Below, piece by piece: positions 33,106 through 46,100 of a stretch of DNA of 64,000 nt. Location of the stretch: contig ML996697.1 of NCBI GenBank assembly GCA_010356995.1, positions 936,450 through 1,000,449 of the forward strand. The letters are read 5' to 3'. Source of the stretch: Trichodelitschia bisporula. Lineage: Eukaryota; Ascomycota; Dothideomycetes; Phaeotrichales; Phaeotrichaceae. The notes beneath the pieces were generated by a model. That model was not told the DNA's origin. It made no database searches and saw only the letters and a list, made by a program, of their open reading frames with translations. A program made the translations under genes and the position numbers. Position 1 is the stretch's first letter; each line of letters begins with the position of its first letter.

Positions 33106-33882
33106 GGGGGGGGCGAGGGAAGCGAGGGAACGCTGAGTGACCGCCGAGCTATTGCGATGAAAGCCGGGCGATGGGACGGGCGATCTGCGCATGCGACTGA
33201 CAGCGGCTACTGCAAGGCGCTGCTGCACGGCGGGAACGCGCAGCGTTTCCTTTGTCCGCATGTCGCAGCCTAGCCTGGTTGGCGAGAAACGGCGCACGTT
33301 TCGCCGCGCTGGGAAAGGCTGAGGCTTTAGTTCTAGCCTTGCGAGCACGGCGGCATCTCAAACCTATGCCGCGCGCGGCTGGCCGGGACAGACAAACACG
33401 GGTGGCATCTAGACGGGCGGTTTCTGCGGGTTTTGCGCCTGACTCTGGATTGACTTTGCGGCGCGGCTGGGGCGGGCGGTGTGGTCCGTGAACTTGGGCG
33501 CCGTCGGAGAGGATGCGGGACGTTTCATCGGTCGGCATTGGCGGGGTGGTGGCGTTTGTGGGCCGTGGGCGGGGTGTGCTTACGCGTAGAGCTTTTGGCG
33601 TGGATATGGGTGCGAACGACATGGTGCAAGTGAGTGGACGGGTTTTGGACGGCGTTTCTTGGTTTTAGGCGTTTGGGGGTGGGATGGGTGGGCGGCGTGT
33701 TTAAGGTGCTAGGCAATGAGGGCGTCTTGGATGTTAGTTCAATATACAACGTAGCCGATGGCTAGTTTCTCCTCCGCTTTGTGAGCTGTGCGGTTGGTTT
33801 GACGTGTGTAGTGATGCGAGCTGAGAACGATGGCATGGCCGGCCTTTGAGGCGGTGATGGATGAGTGGTGGCGCGCGGAGTT

Positions 33883-34176
33883 GATGTCGGGGTTTGGAGG
33901 CGCGCGCTTCATTGGCGATGACGTCTGTTCCCGCTAATTGACCTTCACGACACGACCCTCCACGCACCTCACAATGCTGACGACCTACGTTCATGAAAAC
34001 CCCGCCGCTTACGGCCATGTCGCAAGAAAGGATGGCGCGTGAAGGGCACGTCGGAGATTGGAGGCGCGCTCCGAGGTTCCGATGACGTCTCCTGCTGTTG
34101 GTGGGCCTTCTACGCGTTTCGCCATGCTAACGACCGACGTTCGTGAGAACTCTGCCGGGTATCGCCATGTCGCCAG
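33883..34176. repeat. Diverged direct repeat, period about 150-165 bp
   Basis: 33883-34031 and 34048-34176 share order and wording: TCGGxxTTGGAGGCGCGC, GATGACGTCT, ATGCT(G/A)ACGACC, ACGTTC(A/G)TGA, GCCATGTCGC. Small insertions change the spacing. An old tandem duplication. Confidence 0.7.
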
Positions 34177-34362
34177 CTTCATTCGCCCGCTTCTTATGAG
34201 GTTTTCTCAAGGACGGACTGCACGGCCGGGTATCGCGTTCAGTGTGCGTACGGGCGCCCTCGAACTTCTTTGCCATTTTTGTGGACGCCATCATTATCCG
34301 CTTCGTGCAATCCGTACCTTTGGTCCGGGATTGTGTTTACCAGAGCGCCATCCAGGTCGGGA

Positions 34363-34909
34363 CGTCCGAGACTACTGGTAGATCGTGCATACGAGGCTGT
34401 TTGGACGGTCTTCCGGCGGATCGCATCTCATTTTCAGTCGAAGGTGCTAGAGTGGGTTCGAATCAGCACTCAGACTTCATCAGCCGCAGTTCGGGACTCA
34501 CCGTGTACTATCGGACGGCGTCGAGCTCGGGTACTCACCGCCTGGGGATGGGGATATCGTTCTTAGCGCTTTTGCGTCAAAATAAGCCCACGGAGGCCAT
34601 CGGCTACGGTCCGGGACTCGCCTCGCGCCATGGGACGTCGTCGGACCCTTCATCTTCAGGTGCGCATGTAGACGCGCTCGGGCTTCCTGCCGATAGTCCC
34701 CCTCTGATCCAGAGCTGTACTGTATATGCCGATTTCCCAACAAAATCAGAACGTCCGAGACTATCAGCACGTCGCGTAACTGATGCCGCACGACGGCATT
34801 CCTGTGTATCGCATGTCGTTTCCACTCGACGGCCCTAACGTGGGGGTTGAGTTAGCACTCAGTCTCCATCAGCCACAATCCGGGACTCACCATGTGCCAT
34901 GGGACATCG
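34363..34909. repeat. Diverged direct repeat, period 389 bp
   Basis: CGTCCGAGACTA occurs at 34363 and 34752. GCACTCAG...CATCAGCC...CGGGACTCACC(A/G)TGT occurs at 34466 and 34855. Both anchors are 389 bp apart, so the two units are a tandem duplication that has since diverged. Minus-strand readings of both units share a VSDV motif, so a decayed coding unit is possible. Confidence 0.7.
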
Positions 34910-35442
34910 TCAGACTCTCCGTATGCAGGGTAGCGATGTCGTCCTTCGAAAATTTGGCGACTTGGACCGACTGTTGCGGCCCATGGAGCCGGTACGCTGC
35001 GCAGTTGAGGATCAAAGTGGGAGACTGGATGTTTGGGAGAGCTTGAGCTGGGCCGTAATGTTTCCAGTGAGTCTTGCTAATCGTTCCTTCCCTGTTTGGT
35101 CAGTTCGGTCCTGCCAATACTCTCTTCTGCCCATTTTTCCTTGAAGCATTTAGCTAGCGCGAAATGATGCAGGCCGGACTGCCGCACGGGATCATGCCGA
35201 TAGTGGGCACTGCGCCAGTTCTCCCGCTGAACCTCATCGTGGCCCGCTTACTCATAAGCTCAAATGATCCAGTCATCGGAAAGCGATCAAGAATGAATTC
35301 ATGCTACTCTAACTCCAGATCATGCAAGCAATGAACGTCGCACCGTGTTGCGCACGGCAGCGAGCGTGAAGTCCATGGAAAGCAAGAGACGGGTATCCAA
35401 AAACTCGCACCCGCTCGCCTGTCCATCTTCCTGCGACACTGT

Positions 35443-38400
35443 TTACCCCCCCTTCGGCTTCTTCGACTTCTTCCAATTCTTCGAAAGGGCTGGCTTCCCC
35501 TCCTCCTTTTTATCCTCATCCCCAAGGCCCATAATATCAGCTACGCTGGCTTCTGCTGTATACATAGGGGGGTTTGAGGCGACGGATGAGTCCTCAGCTT
35601 TTGAGCCTTTAGGCTTAGCATCCGTCGACGACACCAAACCCTTCACCGGTGGGAGATCTTTGACTGGATCGAAGGGCAACCCCGTCGCCTTTTCCTTTCC
35701 CTTCCCCTTTGGCGGATCGGACGGTAGCCTCGTTGCCTTCTCCTTCTCCTTTTCCTCCCCCTTGGGCGGATCAGACGCTTCTCCTGCGCTCTTCTCCTTT
35801 TTCTTCTCCTTTTTCAAAAGGACTGGCTTCCATCCCTCCTCCTTTTTGTCCTGATCCCCAAGGCCCATAATATCAGCTACGCTGGCTTCGGCTGTGTACA
35901 TGGGGGGCTTTGAGGCTACGGATGAGTCCTCAGCTTTTGAGCCTTCAGGCTTCGCGTCCGTAGACGACACCAAATCCCCCACCCGTGGGAAGTCCTTGAC
36001 TGGATCGAAGGGCAACCCTGTCGCCTTTTCCTTTCCCTTTCCCTTTGGCGGATCGGACGGTAGCCTCGTTGCCTTCTCCTTCTCATTTTCCTTCCCCTTG
36101 AGCGGATCGGACGTCTCTCCTGCGCTCTTCTCCTTCTTCTTCTCCTTCTTCGATAGGACCGGCTTCCATCCCGCCTCCTTTTTGTCCTGATCCCCACGGC
36201 CCGTAACATCAGCTACGCTGGCTTCGGCTGTATACACGGGAGGCTTTGAGGCGACAGATGACTCTCCAGCTTTTGAGCTTTCACGCTTAGGGTCCGCCGA
36301 CGGTACTAAATCCTTCACGGATGGGAGTTCCCTGACTGGATCGAAGGGGAGCCACGTCACCTTTTTCTTTTCTTTTCCCTTTGGCGGATCGGACGATAGC
36401 CTCGTTGTCTTCTCCTTTCCCTTTCCCTTTCCCTTTGCTGGATCAGACGGTTCTCCTGCGCTCGCGGCCCGTGGGTCGCTCGATTGTCCCGCTGCCACCG
36501 TGGCCCAGGTGCCCGTCAGCTCTGGGGAGGACCTCTGGAGCGCCTCTACAACCTCTTTGCGGCCTAATTCCGCGACTACCTTTGGGTCCCAACTGTCCTT
36601 TTCCCCTTGGAGCAGCTCCTTTACAGTCGCGGAGCGTTCTGAAGCCTTGGTTGCCTCCCTGGCCGATGTGCCCTTCGGTCCTTCTGACAGCTTCTCTGCA
36701 GCCTTGGGGTCGCCTGGTGTTTCGGCTGCCTCCGCGGCCGGTGTGCTCCCCCATCGTTCGACCTGCTCCCGTAAGATGTTCGTTAATTGTAAAGCCTTTC
36801 CGCCGAGAATTTCTTCTGCCACAGCCCTTAAATGGGTCAATTCTTTTAGTGTAACCGGGAAGCCGTATTGTTCGACTAAATCCGCGGCCGATGTGTCCTT
36901 GGGCCCTTTGGACGGCTTCCCTGCAGCCTTGGTGTCACCTGGTGCTTCGGCTGCCTCAGCGGTTCCGATGCTCTCCCATCGTTTAAGGTCCTCCATTAAG
37001 AGCTTCGTCACAGCCTCTTTTATGGCTGGTTCTTCCAGCGTGGCTATTGCTTCAAACATAATCTGGGGGCCGGTTTTACCGACCATATCCTCGATCTCTT
37101 GGCGTATGTCTTCGACTGGGTCATTCGGCCCTTCAGACGGCTTCTCTGCAACCTCTTGGAGACCCGAAGCCTCGGATGCTCCCGCAGCTCCCGGGTCCTT
37201 CGGCTCTTTGGGCAACCCCTCTGCAGCCTTGGACCCGCCTGATGCTTGTGCTGCCTCTATGGCCGATGTTTTCTTCCCAAGTTCGAAGTGCCACTGTACG
37301 AGACTCACCGCATCCTTTGGACCACCTGACCATGCCAGCCATTCCTTTGGGCCGCCAAGTCTTTCAATCACCTCCCTGGCCCCTGGGTCCTGCGGCCCTT
37401 GGAGGAACTCCTGTGCGGCCTGTAAGTTGCCCATAGCCTCGGTTGCGTCCGTGAGCAATGCCTCTTCCGTCCATTCGGACGGCCCCTCTGCAGCATTGAG
37501 GTCGCCTGATGCTTCGGCCCCTAGGTCCTTCGGCCCTTCGGATAGCTCTTTTACAGCCTCGGGGTCGCCTGATGCTTCGGCCCATAGGTCCTTCGGCCCT
37601 TCAGATAGCTTCTTTACAGCCTCGGGGTCGCCTGGTACTTCGGCCCCTGCTTCCTTCGGCTTTCCAGACGGTTCCTCTATAGCCTTGCGGTCATCTGGTG
37701 TTTTACCTGCCTTTCTGGCCCGCAAGTGCGCTATCTCGGTGCTGACAATGCTTACCAGCTCGAGTCCTTCGTCTCCTGGGATTATCCCTTTGGACAGTTC
37801 GTCCAACGCCTTGAAGACCTTCCAGACACCCTCGTCGCCGCCTAATTTTTTGACAAAATTCATGTTCCGTTGGCCGTTTGATAAAAGCAGCTCCCCGAAT
37901 TCCGTGAAGTCTGGTTCGTCGCCCGGGGTCTTCGGCCCTTCGGACAGCTTCTTTGCAGCCTCAGGGTCGCCTGATGCTTCGGTCTCGAGGCCCTTCGGCT
38001 CTTCGAACAGCTCCTTTGCAGCCTCGGGATCGCTTGATGCTTCTCCCTCTGTGGCCTTCGGCTTTTCGGACGGCTTCTCTGCAGTCCTTGGGTAGCCTGG
38101 TGCTTTCCCTGCAATTTTGGCCGGCATGTCCGCGGTCTTATCAGCGACGTCGTTCCTCGAGCGGCGTGGTGATTCGGCCCCTAGGTCTTCGGCCCCCAAG
38201 TCCTTCGGCCCTTCGACCTGCGCTACGAGCTTCCGTATGAACTTCAAACCAGCCCCGTCTTCGCCGTATGCTTTGACCACCTCCATATTGACTTGGCCAT
38301 CCGGCCCTAGGAACTGATTCTCGGGGAGGTTTGGTTCTTCGAGCACTGGGGCCTTCGCCTTTTTGGGCTGCCCTTCTACAGCCTCGGGGTCGCCCGATGC

Positions 38401-41400
38401 TTCGGTCTCTAGGCCCTTCGGCTCTTCGAACAGCTCCTTTGCAGCTTTAGGCTCACCTGAAGCTTCGGCCCATACGTCTTTCGGCTTTCTACACGGCTCT
38501 TCTGCAGCCTTGGGATCACCTGGTGCGTTGCTCGCCTTTTTGGTCTGCGTCTCCGAGATCTCTTCGGCGACGTCTTCCGTCGAGCGGCCTAGTGCTTCGG
38601 CCCCTATGTTCTTTTGCCCCTCGGACAGCTCCGTAAGCTCCGTAAAGAGCTCCAGAACAGCCTCCAAGTCGCCGTGTGCTTCGACTTCTTCCATATTAAA
38701 TTCGCCATCCGGTCTTTTGAACTGCCCCACTAAGTGGTCTAGTTCTAGCTGTTCGAGCGCTGGGCCCTTCGGTCGTTCGGACAGCTCCTTTTCAGCCTTT
38801 GGGCTCCCTGATGCAGCGCCTGCCTTCTTGGCCTGTATGTCCTGGAACTGTGTGGCGATATCATCTAAGCCTTTTGCGGCAGTCCTCATGGAGCCAATCG
38901 CTTTGTTGAATTTGTCCATCGGCAATGGAAACACTTCTCCTTTAGCCTTTGGGCTACTTGATGCTTCGGCTGCCTCCGTGGGCCTTGTGTCGTTCGGTCT
39001 TTTGGACAGCCCCTCTACAGCCTTTGCGGTCTCCGCTTGTTTTGCCGGCTCTTTGGCAGTCTCTGAGGCGACCGGCTGCATGGCAAGCTGTTCCGCTGGC
39101 TGTGCAGTCCCTGTCGGTTTGCTCGGCCCTTCTGCAGTCCTTGCTGGCTCCGCGTCCTTGACCGTCGTTTCTGCAGCTTTTGTGGTCCCCGCCTCTCTCG
39201 TCCGGAGTTCAGCAGCGCCTGTGGCGGGAAGCTCTGTGGCTCGCTTCCCATCCCATAAAGAACGCGCCTTTTCGGTCACCGTCGGGGACACCACAGCCTC
39301 CATCTCGTCGGACATTGGCGGAGGCTTTGTCACTGGGACACGATCCAGGGGCAATAGAGCCTTCAACCGGTTGGAGAATTGCAAAGGATCCAGAGAAGAA
39401 TTCGCTATTGCGCCCAGATCCCAGGATAACAGAACCTTCTTCATCTTGTCCGCTATATCCAAAGCTCGACCTCCCTCGTTTGTGGATACGCTCGCGATCA
39501 CGGCCTTTGCGGTGGCTGCCTCTTCGGCCGGCTCCGGAGCCTTGGTGGTCTCCACGGCTTCGGGCGCCTTCGAAGCCTTTGCCTCCAATTCTCCAGTTAG
39601 CTCGGAAACACGTGTGGACGCTGCTTCGTCGACCACCTGCGAAGTATTTGAATAACTCTCCTCGGAACCCTCTTGAGCCGTTGTGGTCGTTCCCTCCCCT
39701 GTCGGTATTCTTGCAACGCCTTTGGCGGCTAGCTCCCGCATCAGCTCTGCGTGCCGTAAAGACTCTTCCTCTTCAAGTTGTGGAGCGACTCGAGGCCCCA
39801 TATCGTCCAGCAGTTCCCGCATCGTCGTCCCCCATGAAGAATTCATCACTTCAGCCACGGCCGTGGACAATATAGCCTTCCCCCGCTCGCGGTTTTCCAA
39901 AGGTCGACCTCCTGTGCTTTTGGCCGGCGTCAAGACCAGTGCGCGGGCTGTCCCTTCGGCTCGCTCTCGCTCCTGAGCCTTGGTGGCAACAGGTGAGGAT
40001 TCTGCTTCTTCGGCCACCTTCAAAGACTTTGAGATTCCCTCCTCAACGCCCTTTCCATTTTCTCGTGGCTTCGGCTCCATAGCTTGCTCTGAAGCTATTG
40101 ACGAGTGCTCCTGACCTGCCGGCTTCAAGGTCTCCTGACCTGCCGGTCGGCGAGGCATCCGCAAAGCCGCCATGGTCTCCAGCAGTGGATCCGCCTCTCT
40201 TTGAAGTGCCAGCTAGGTCGCGGTTAGCATGTTACGTCGCTGGAGCCACAAAGTTCGTGAGTGAATTTACCCCAGCACGGTGATGCTCCGTAAACTTCCG
40301 GCACGTGTCTATGAGGGTATCATTCTCCTGTTGGAGCTGGTGCAGCTGCTTCAATATCTTCGCGCTCTCTTCTTCCAATAGCTCTTTTTCTGTACCCAGC
40401 TGTACGGAGTGCATCGTCCTCTCGTAATGCTCCATAACCAGTTTGTAATAATGCTTCCCGATCATCTGGGAATTGTTCAACTGGTCTTCCAGCGCTTTTC
40501 GGAAAGCGCCAACCTGCTTTCCCGTTGCTCTTTGGAGAGCTTCACACTTTTTCCGGAGAAGCTTCTCTCGAGACGTCGGTTTTAGGAGGTTTTCTCGCAT
40601 TGCGTCGGCCAATTCATGCGCCTCATCGACCATGGCCCATATCGCATCATCCACCCGCGACTGAGCCTCAACCGTGGCATCCCAAGCTTTTTCTTCCTTG
40701 ACAAAGGCTTCTATTTGCGCCTTAAGAGCAGCATTCTCTTCGTGAGCGGCTGTACTGCCGGGTTGCGCAACAATTTGAGCCTCGTGGAGCTCAATTAAAC
40801 GTCTCAGCTCATGAACCATCGCCCTTGAACGATTCTTTAGCTGAAGGATCGATTCCCGGTTTTTTTCTAGCCACCTGTTATCATCATTCTTCTGCTCTTG
40901 ACCATGACGTTCCTCCATATCCTCCAGCTCTTTTTTGTGCTTTCGCTCAGCGGTCTTCATCTCTTCCATGTGCTTTCGCTCAATGACCTCGGTCTCTTCC
41001 GTGTGCTTTTGCTCCATCTGCTTGTGCCTATGCTCCAGATACTGGGCCTTGGTGTGCAGCCGCTTATTTTCGTGCTCAATCTCCTGCATCTCGTCCTTGT
41101 GCTTTTGCTCTAGCGCCTTGTTCTGGTCGCGCAGTGCCGCCTCATGAGCTCGCTCAGTGGCCTTCAAGTTTTCCTTGTGACTTCGCCTCATATCCGTCAT
41201 CCGATTGTGCAGCCCCGCCTCATTCTCCGTTGATTTCCTGAGGTCCGCCTCGGCCCTTGCCTTCTCTTTCCTCTCACGTTCAGATTCCTTGAGCTTTTGG
41301 CTCATGTCCACGACCTTTCGCTCCATGGCCTTGTTCTGGTCGCGCAGCACCGCCTCGTTGGCCTCCGATCTCTTGAGGTCTGCCGCGACTTTGGCCAACT

Positions 41401-42898
41401 CTTTGTTCACGAGCTCATCCTCTCGGGACTTCTTCTTCTCCTCCTCGAGCTCTCGCTCCAGGTCCTGGATCCGGTCTTGTAACCTCGCTGTAGTAGTCTC
41501 TACCCATTCATTCAAGTCCACTACCGTCGTTGCCATCCTTCCCAGCTCAGCCGCATCTTCTTTGATCTTTTGGCCCATGTCCACGACCTTTCGCTCCAGG
41601 TCCTTGTTCTGGTCGCGCAGCACCGCCTCATTGGCCTCCGATTTCTCGAGTTTCGCCGCGACTTCAGCCAGCTCGTTGCTCACAAGCTCATATTCTTGGG
41701 ACTTTTGCTTCATGACCACGAGCTCTCGCTCCATCTCCACGATCCGGTGTCGCAACGGCTCCTCGGAAGCCTCCTTTGATTGTTGAAGGTGCGCCATGGC
41801 CTCTTGCATATCTCTGAACCTGCGCTCTTCATCTATGTGCTCTTGTTGCTTGGTGTCGAGCTGTCGCTCCAGGTCCTTGTACTTGTCGCGCAGCACCCGC
41901 CCATCAATCTCCACCTTCTCGAGCTCCGCCTCGAGCTTGGCCTGCTCTTTTCTTGCACTCCCAGTCAGGGCTTTCACCGCTTCCTCCTGCGAAACCTCTT
42001 GCCGCTTGAGCTTTCGCTCCAAGGCGGCCCTCATCTCTTGCAGAAGCGCTATCCTTCTCTTAAGGTACGATACTTCGTGGGCTAACTCTCCCTGTTCACC
42101 CTGATCGCCCTTCTCCGCTTCGAGCTCCTTCAATTTTCGATGTAGCATCAGATAGGCCACCTTACATGTGCGATACTGCGTCGTGAGCTCCATAATCTTC
42201 TTGTCCTTTTTCTCAAGGGACGCAGACAACCCCACCAAGTGATCTTTGTCCCTTAGCTCTTGTGTTTCACTGCCGTCGTTGCTCACGCTGTGCCGGCGGA
42301 ATAGACGAGGCGGCAGGCCGCTCGGACTGTATGCACCATGGCTCGCACTGCGCCGACGACGACGGCGAGGCTGCGTGACATTCGGTCTGTTGCCTATGGG
42401 AAACAGCCTGGCGATGCTGCATTTGAGGTCCGCCTGACGCTGATTGTTCTCCAGCAGCATGAGGTGTAGCTTCTGGGCGCTCGCAACGAGTGGGTTGATC
42501 GCTCTGGCTGGGGCCTCGTCCAAGGCCAGCCCGGACCGCATGTACTCGGCGAAGGCATCGAAGTCCAAGGGAGAAATGCGTTCCGCGCCATTCGGATCAA
42601 CGTGGTGGGTGTGAAGGCGAGAGTGGGCTTGTTCCGGTGAGACTTCGGGAGAAGGAGGGTTGGGGTTGTCTGTTGCGGGGGCAGAGCTGCCGGAAGGCGG
42701 AAGGTTGACTGTAACGATTGGGCTGTCGTCATCCCCATCCCAGGTGGGGACAGTTTTTTGGACGTCCGGCTGGATCACCCAGGAGTGTCAGCCCAGTTGC
42801 ACCTCATCATACGGTTGAGAATTGGTCTCTGTCACCTCATCATTTGTGGATGCAGCCTGAGCCTGTGAATGAACCTGGGATTCCGGAGTAGATCCCAT
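35443..42898 (-). CDS. Giant orphan protein: coiled coil plus repetitive tail
   Basis: About 2,443 residues, unrecognised. Exon 1 42836-42898 (ATG 42898, MGSTPESQV...), exon 2 40271-42769, exon 3 35443-40212. The 58-nt intron 40213-40270 (GTAAAT...CTAG with TGCTAAC) joins two long open frames in phase, so they form one gene. Intron 1 has two in-phase donors (42835 or 42802); the frame upstream of 42769 has no other ATG. The N-terminus holds a compact segment (DFDAFAEYMRSGLALDEAPARA). A basic run (RRRRRRS, about 155) follows, then a long Glu/Lys-rich coiled coil, about 190-850. The tail (about 868-2443) is Ala/Glu/Pro/Lys-rich, with many ASGDPEAAKELSEGPK-type units, at least three weak copies of a longer module (core DGQxNMxxV), and three near-identical 112-residue units at the end. 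No membrane segment. A cytoskeletal or scaffold role is possible; nothing proves it. Confidence 0.75.
35450..36457. repeat. 336-bp coding tandem repeat, three copies
   Basis: Anchors (ATAATATCAG / GTAACATCAG) at 35531, 35867 and 36203 give an exact 336-bp period, equal to 112 codons, so the reading frame is kept. The units encode the Lys/Pro-rich end of the giant protein (LPFDPVK ... MYTAEASVADIMGLGD ... KKEKKKEKSAGE). The high similarity of the first two units suggests recent duplication or ongoing homogenisation. Confidence 0.92.
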
Positions 42899-43128
42899 GG
42901 AGCTGATGTATGTTTCGGTATCAATGAGAGCAGATACACAACGAAATAATGTTAGATCGTGGGGGAATGGTGATGGAATTGGTAAACAAGTGGGCTTGTG
43001 GCTACTTATCAGTACCTAGCCCGGCTGTAAACAAACAGAGAGTGGCTTCTCCTTCTCCTGGGAAGCGACCCACTGCTTCGTCAAGGCTGAACGTGCCTCC
43101 TTCTCCCGGGCAGCGACCGACTCCTTCG

Positions 43129-46100
43129 TCAAGACTGAACGCGCCCTCCTTCCCCGCTCGTATCGCCTTCTTCAGGAAGCTTTATCCCCCACCTTCGAAG
43201 CCAGGACCCATTGCCACCGACCTTGGCCTTTGATTCGTCTTTCCCCAACTCAGTTGGCGCGCGAAGAAGCCCAGATCCATCCTGGCCGTCCCCGGCCATT
43301 GATCCTCCTTCCTCCACCTCGTGTCCACTTGGTGCGGCTTCCGGGCTTCGTTCAGGTTTCGGACTGTCGCCGCGAACTGTTTGTGAATCGGGACTGTTTG
43401 GCCCCTGCTCGCCGATACTGTCGTACCTGTACCCATAAAGAGGCGCTCCCAGAGCAACCACCCTTTTTCCCATCTCCACTATCTTCTCTGGGTCTGTATG
43501 AGATTGGCACTTGAGAGGCGAGATATGCCTGTCGCGGCACTCATCGCAATGGAAAACGTAGGGGTCAAGACAAAGGAAACAAGGGAAGAGAACAGGCACT
43601 GTTCTCCTGCAGTAATGGCACCGAGGAACAACGACGCGGCCTTCCTGTATGAAGTTGATCAGGGAACGCCAGGGCTCATTCTGTTCGTAGTTGAGCAAGG
43701 CATTCCATTGGACTGACAACCGAAGTGGGATGGCAATACGGGTCATTCTGGGTATCAAGTCGGGACCAAAGTGGTTGAAACGGCTGGGGACCTCACCGTT
43801 TCCACAGAAGCAGAGGCAAGGCGAATCGTGACCTTGACCTTTGGTATCCAGGTACGCATCGTCGCAGGCCGGAACGTGCTCCCACGTTCGGCAACGTTCC
43901 GCAAATGCGGGAAGTACGTTCCGCCACATCTGGAGCTGCCCGGCGTCCATATCCAGAAAAACCACACGCTTCTGATGCACATCCTGAAGAGCCTGATGTA
44001 AGGCCGGCTGGTCCCACTCGCGGCAGTCGGCAGCGGCACCATCGTGTACCACTGTACCGTTGCCGATGTCTAGCCTTGGAGCGAAAATCGAGAGGAGCAG
44101 TTCGATTGGCCGCTGACTTCCGGCCATCTTGGTCCTGAGAGCAAAGAAAGTACAAGGAGGAATTGGCTCGTACAAAAAGACAAATGCGCTAATAAAGAAT
44201 ATAGTGTTCTCGAACGCCTGACTGAGGTGCTCACGGAAAGACATTTCGTCCCACTGAGGATGCCATCCGTCCAGACGATCAAGGTAACGAATCGAACACA
44301 TCAGAGTGAAGAACCAGATATTCGCTCCCTGGGCGTCGAGCACCGACCGGAAGATGGGAAGGCGGTCCAGAACCACCCGATGCAAGTTCACAGGGAATCG
44401 GTCTGTGCCAATGCGTATGATGGGATATGTGAGCTCAGGAAAGGATGCTGCACCTCCGAAACTGTAACAAGATGAGAGCTTCATGCGAATTACAAGAACG
44501 TTTTTTTTGGGGTGCAGGACGCAGTCGGCAGCGCGCTGCGGGACGGCATACGGAAAGAAAACAGACGTTTCTATGCCGCCAGAAAGAGATACGTGGAAGT
44601 GGAATGAGCTCATCCACTCCACGGTGATGTTGCCAGGATGCTCGGCAAGTTTCCGGGCTTCCGGTGAGATGAGTTCCACTCGGGCTTCCAGAGTAGTTGA
44701 GCCTTTAACCGAACCGGGTCTGGCGACGATAGATCGGGAGAGATGCACGTCGGTGGAGGCATTTGGCGTCTCGGGCGAGGGCCACGTTCTAAACAACGCC
44801 CCGCTTGGATGGGATTCAGTAACGAAGACATGTGCCTGGTCATTTAGGCTTGTTGACCAGGGAGGTGTGACGTCACTGGGTCGCGCATCGGAAGGGATAT
44901 GGTATTCCCAGAAATCAATCCCAATTGGAGTCGTCGGCGGAACAGAAACGAGGAGAGGTGCGGGCGCAATAAACGTGAATATAATGCACTTTCCTGTCGT
45001 CTTCTTGGAGCGTATGAGCCGGGGTTCACTGGTTTTCGCAATTTGGAAGTCCATGGTGTTTCTTGGTCCCGACCAGGTGACATAACCGGATTCGACCGTA
45101 ACTGCCCGAAAATACACATTTTTTCCAAACCCAATAGCTTGCGTTAGATCAAGAAAGCAGCACCGGCCCCAATCGATGGTACGCGAGTCGTTTCTAGGGC
45201 GGAGAGATGTTTTCTGAGGAGCTTCGGATATCGGGACAGCCAGTGTAACGAAGAGGTCGTGGGGAATGCCACGCCAAGGACCAACGCCGCCGTTTCTTTT
45301 GGTCATAGCGTACGGATCGTTGGCAACAGTGAAGTTAGTTGTGTCCAGGCCCATAATCCGAGCATAAGAAAACGCCTCCTCGAGGCAGAATCCGTCCTGC
45401 CGCGCGTCGGAGCATTTGGTGATAAGATGGAAGAGTCTGGCCATGACTTGCCCGAAATCCACGGCGACTCTACGCTTGGCAAGCTGCAGAAATCTTAGGA
45501 AGGAAACCGTGTGGAAACTCCCTGCCAAAAGGTAATCTCGCTTACCACGCTTGGGCTTTCGCGGAAACATCATCTTGTACGTTGTGAACAGGATGGAGGC
45601 AAGCTCGCGCCTCCCGAATCGTATGTTAGGTACTGCAGTTGGTAGGGCTATGTCCACGCCTTGGATCGCTGGCTTGAATGTAAGCACTCCCGTGTACCAT
45701 TCTCCATGGTCGTGTCGCTCGTACAGAGCAGGGTCGGTGGAGGCCAGGTTCGTGTATTCAACCGCAAGAAGTCCGAGCAGCATGCATGTGGTTGAAAAGT
45801 CGCCGTGGAGGACGTGAGAAATATGGAGTTGCGCAATATCCTCGCCAGGATTTTGAAGGGCGGCTTTGCGTTTGTTTAAAGAGAACCTAGTACGCAGAGC
45901 GCTAGTTGGCGACGGGCGAAGAAGGGGTGCAGCCATAATCAGGACAGAAAGCAACTCATAATCGGGGGACAGGCTCGTCGCATCGATGAAGTCAAACCCT
46001 GGACCAGCGCCCTGAGCCCGCTCTGGCAAGAGCTCCAGATTCCGACACACGAATCCAGGTTCATTGAAAGGCCATGGGATCAAGGTGATATTTTCCCGAG

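Larger units (their letters stand above)
33106..35442. other. Gene-poor region built of old tandem duplications
   Basis: No intact gene. Open frames at 33149-33622 and 34242-34838 conflict with each other and across strands. The stretch is dominated by two diverged direct-repeat systems listed separately, suggesting decayed tandem genes. 35150-35442 is the 3' flank of the giant gene. Confidence 0.45.

Noticed and set aside
32113-33348. Minus-strand frame of 411 codons, Arg/Gly-rich
   Set aside because: Antisense shadow over the 32344-33105 gene; composition effect of a GC-rich stretch.
36500-39655. Plus-strand Ser/Ala-rich frames of 430-531 codons
   Set aside because: Antisense shadows of the repetitive tail of the giant minus-strand gene; low complexity, no starts in context.
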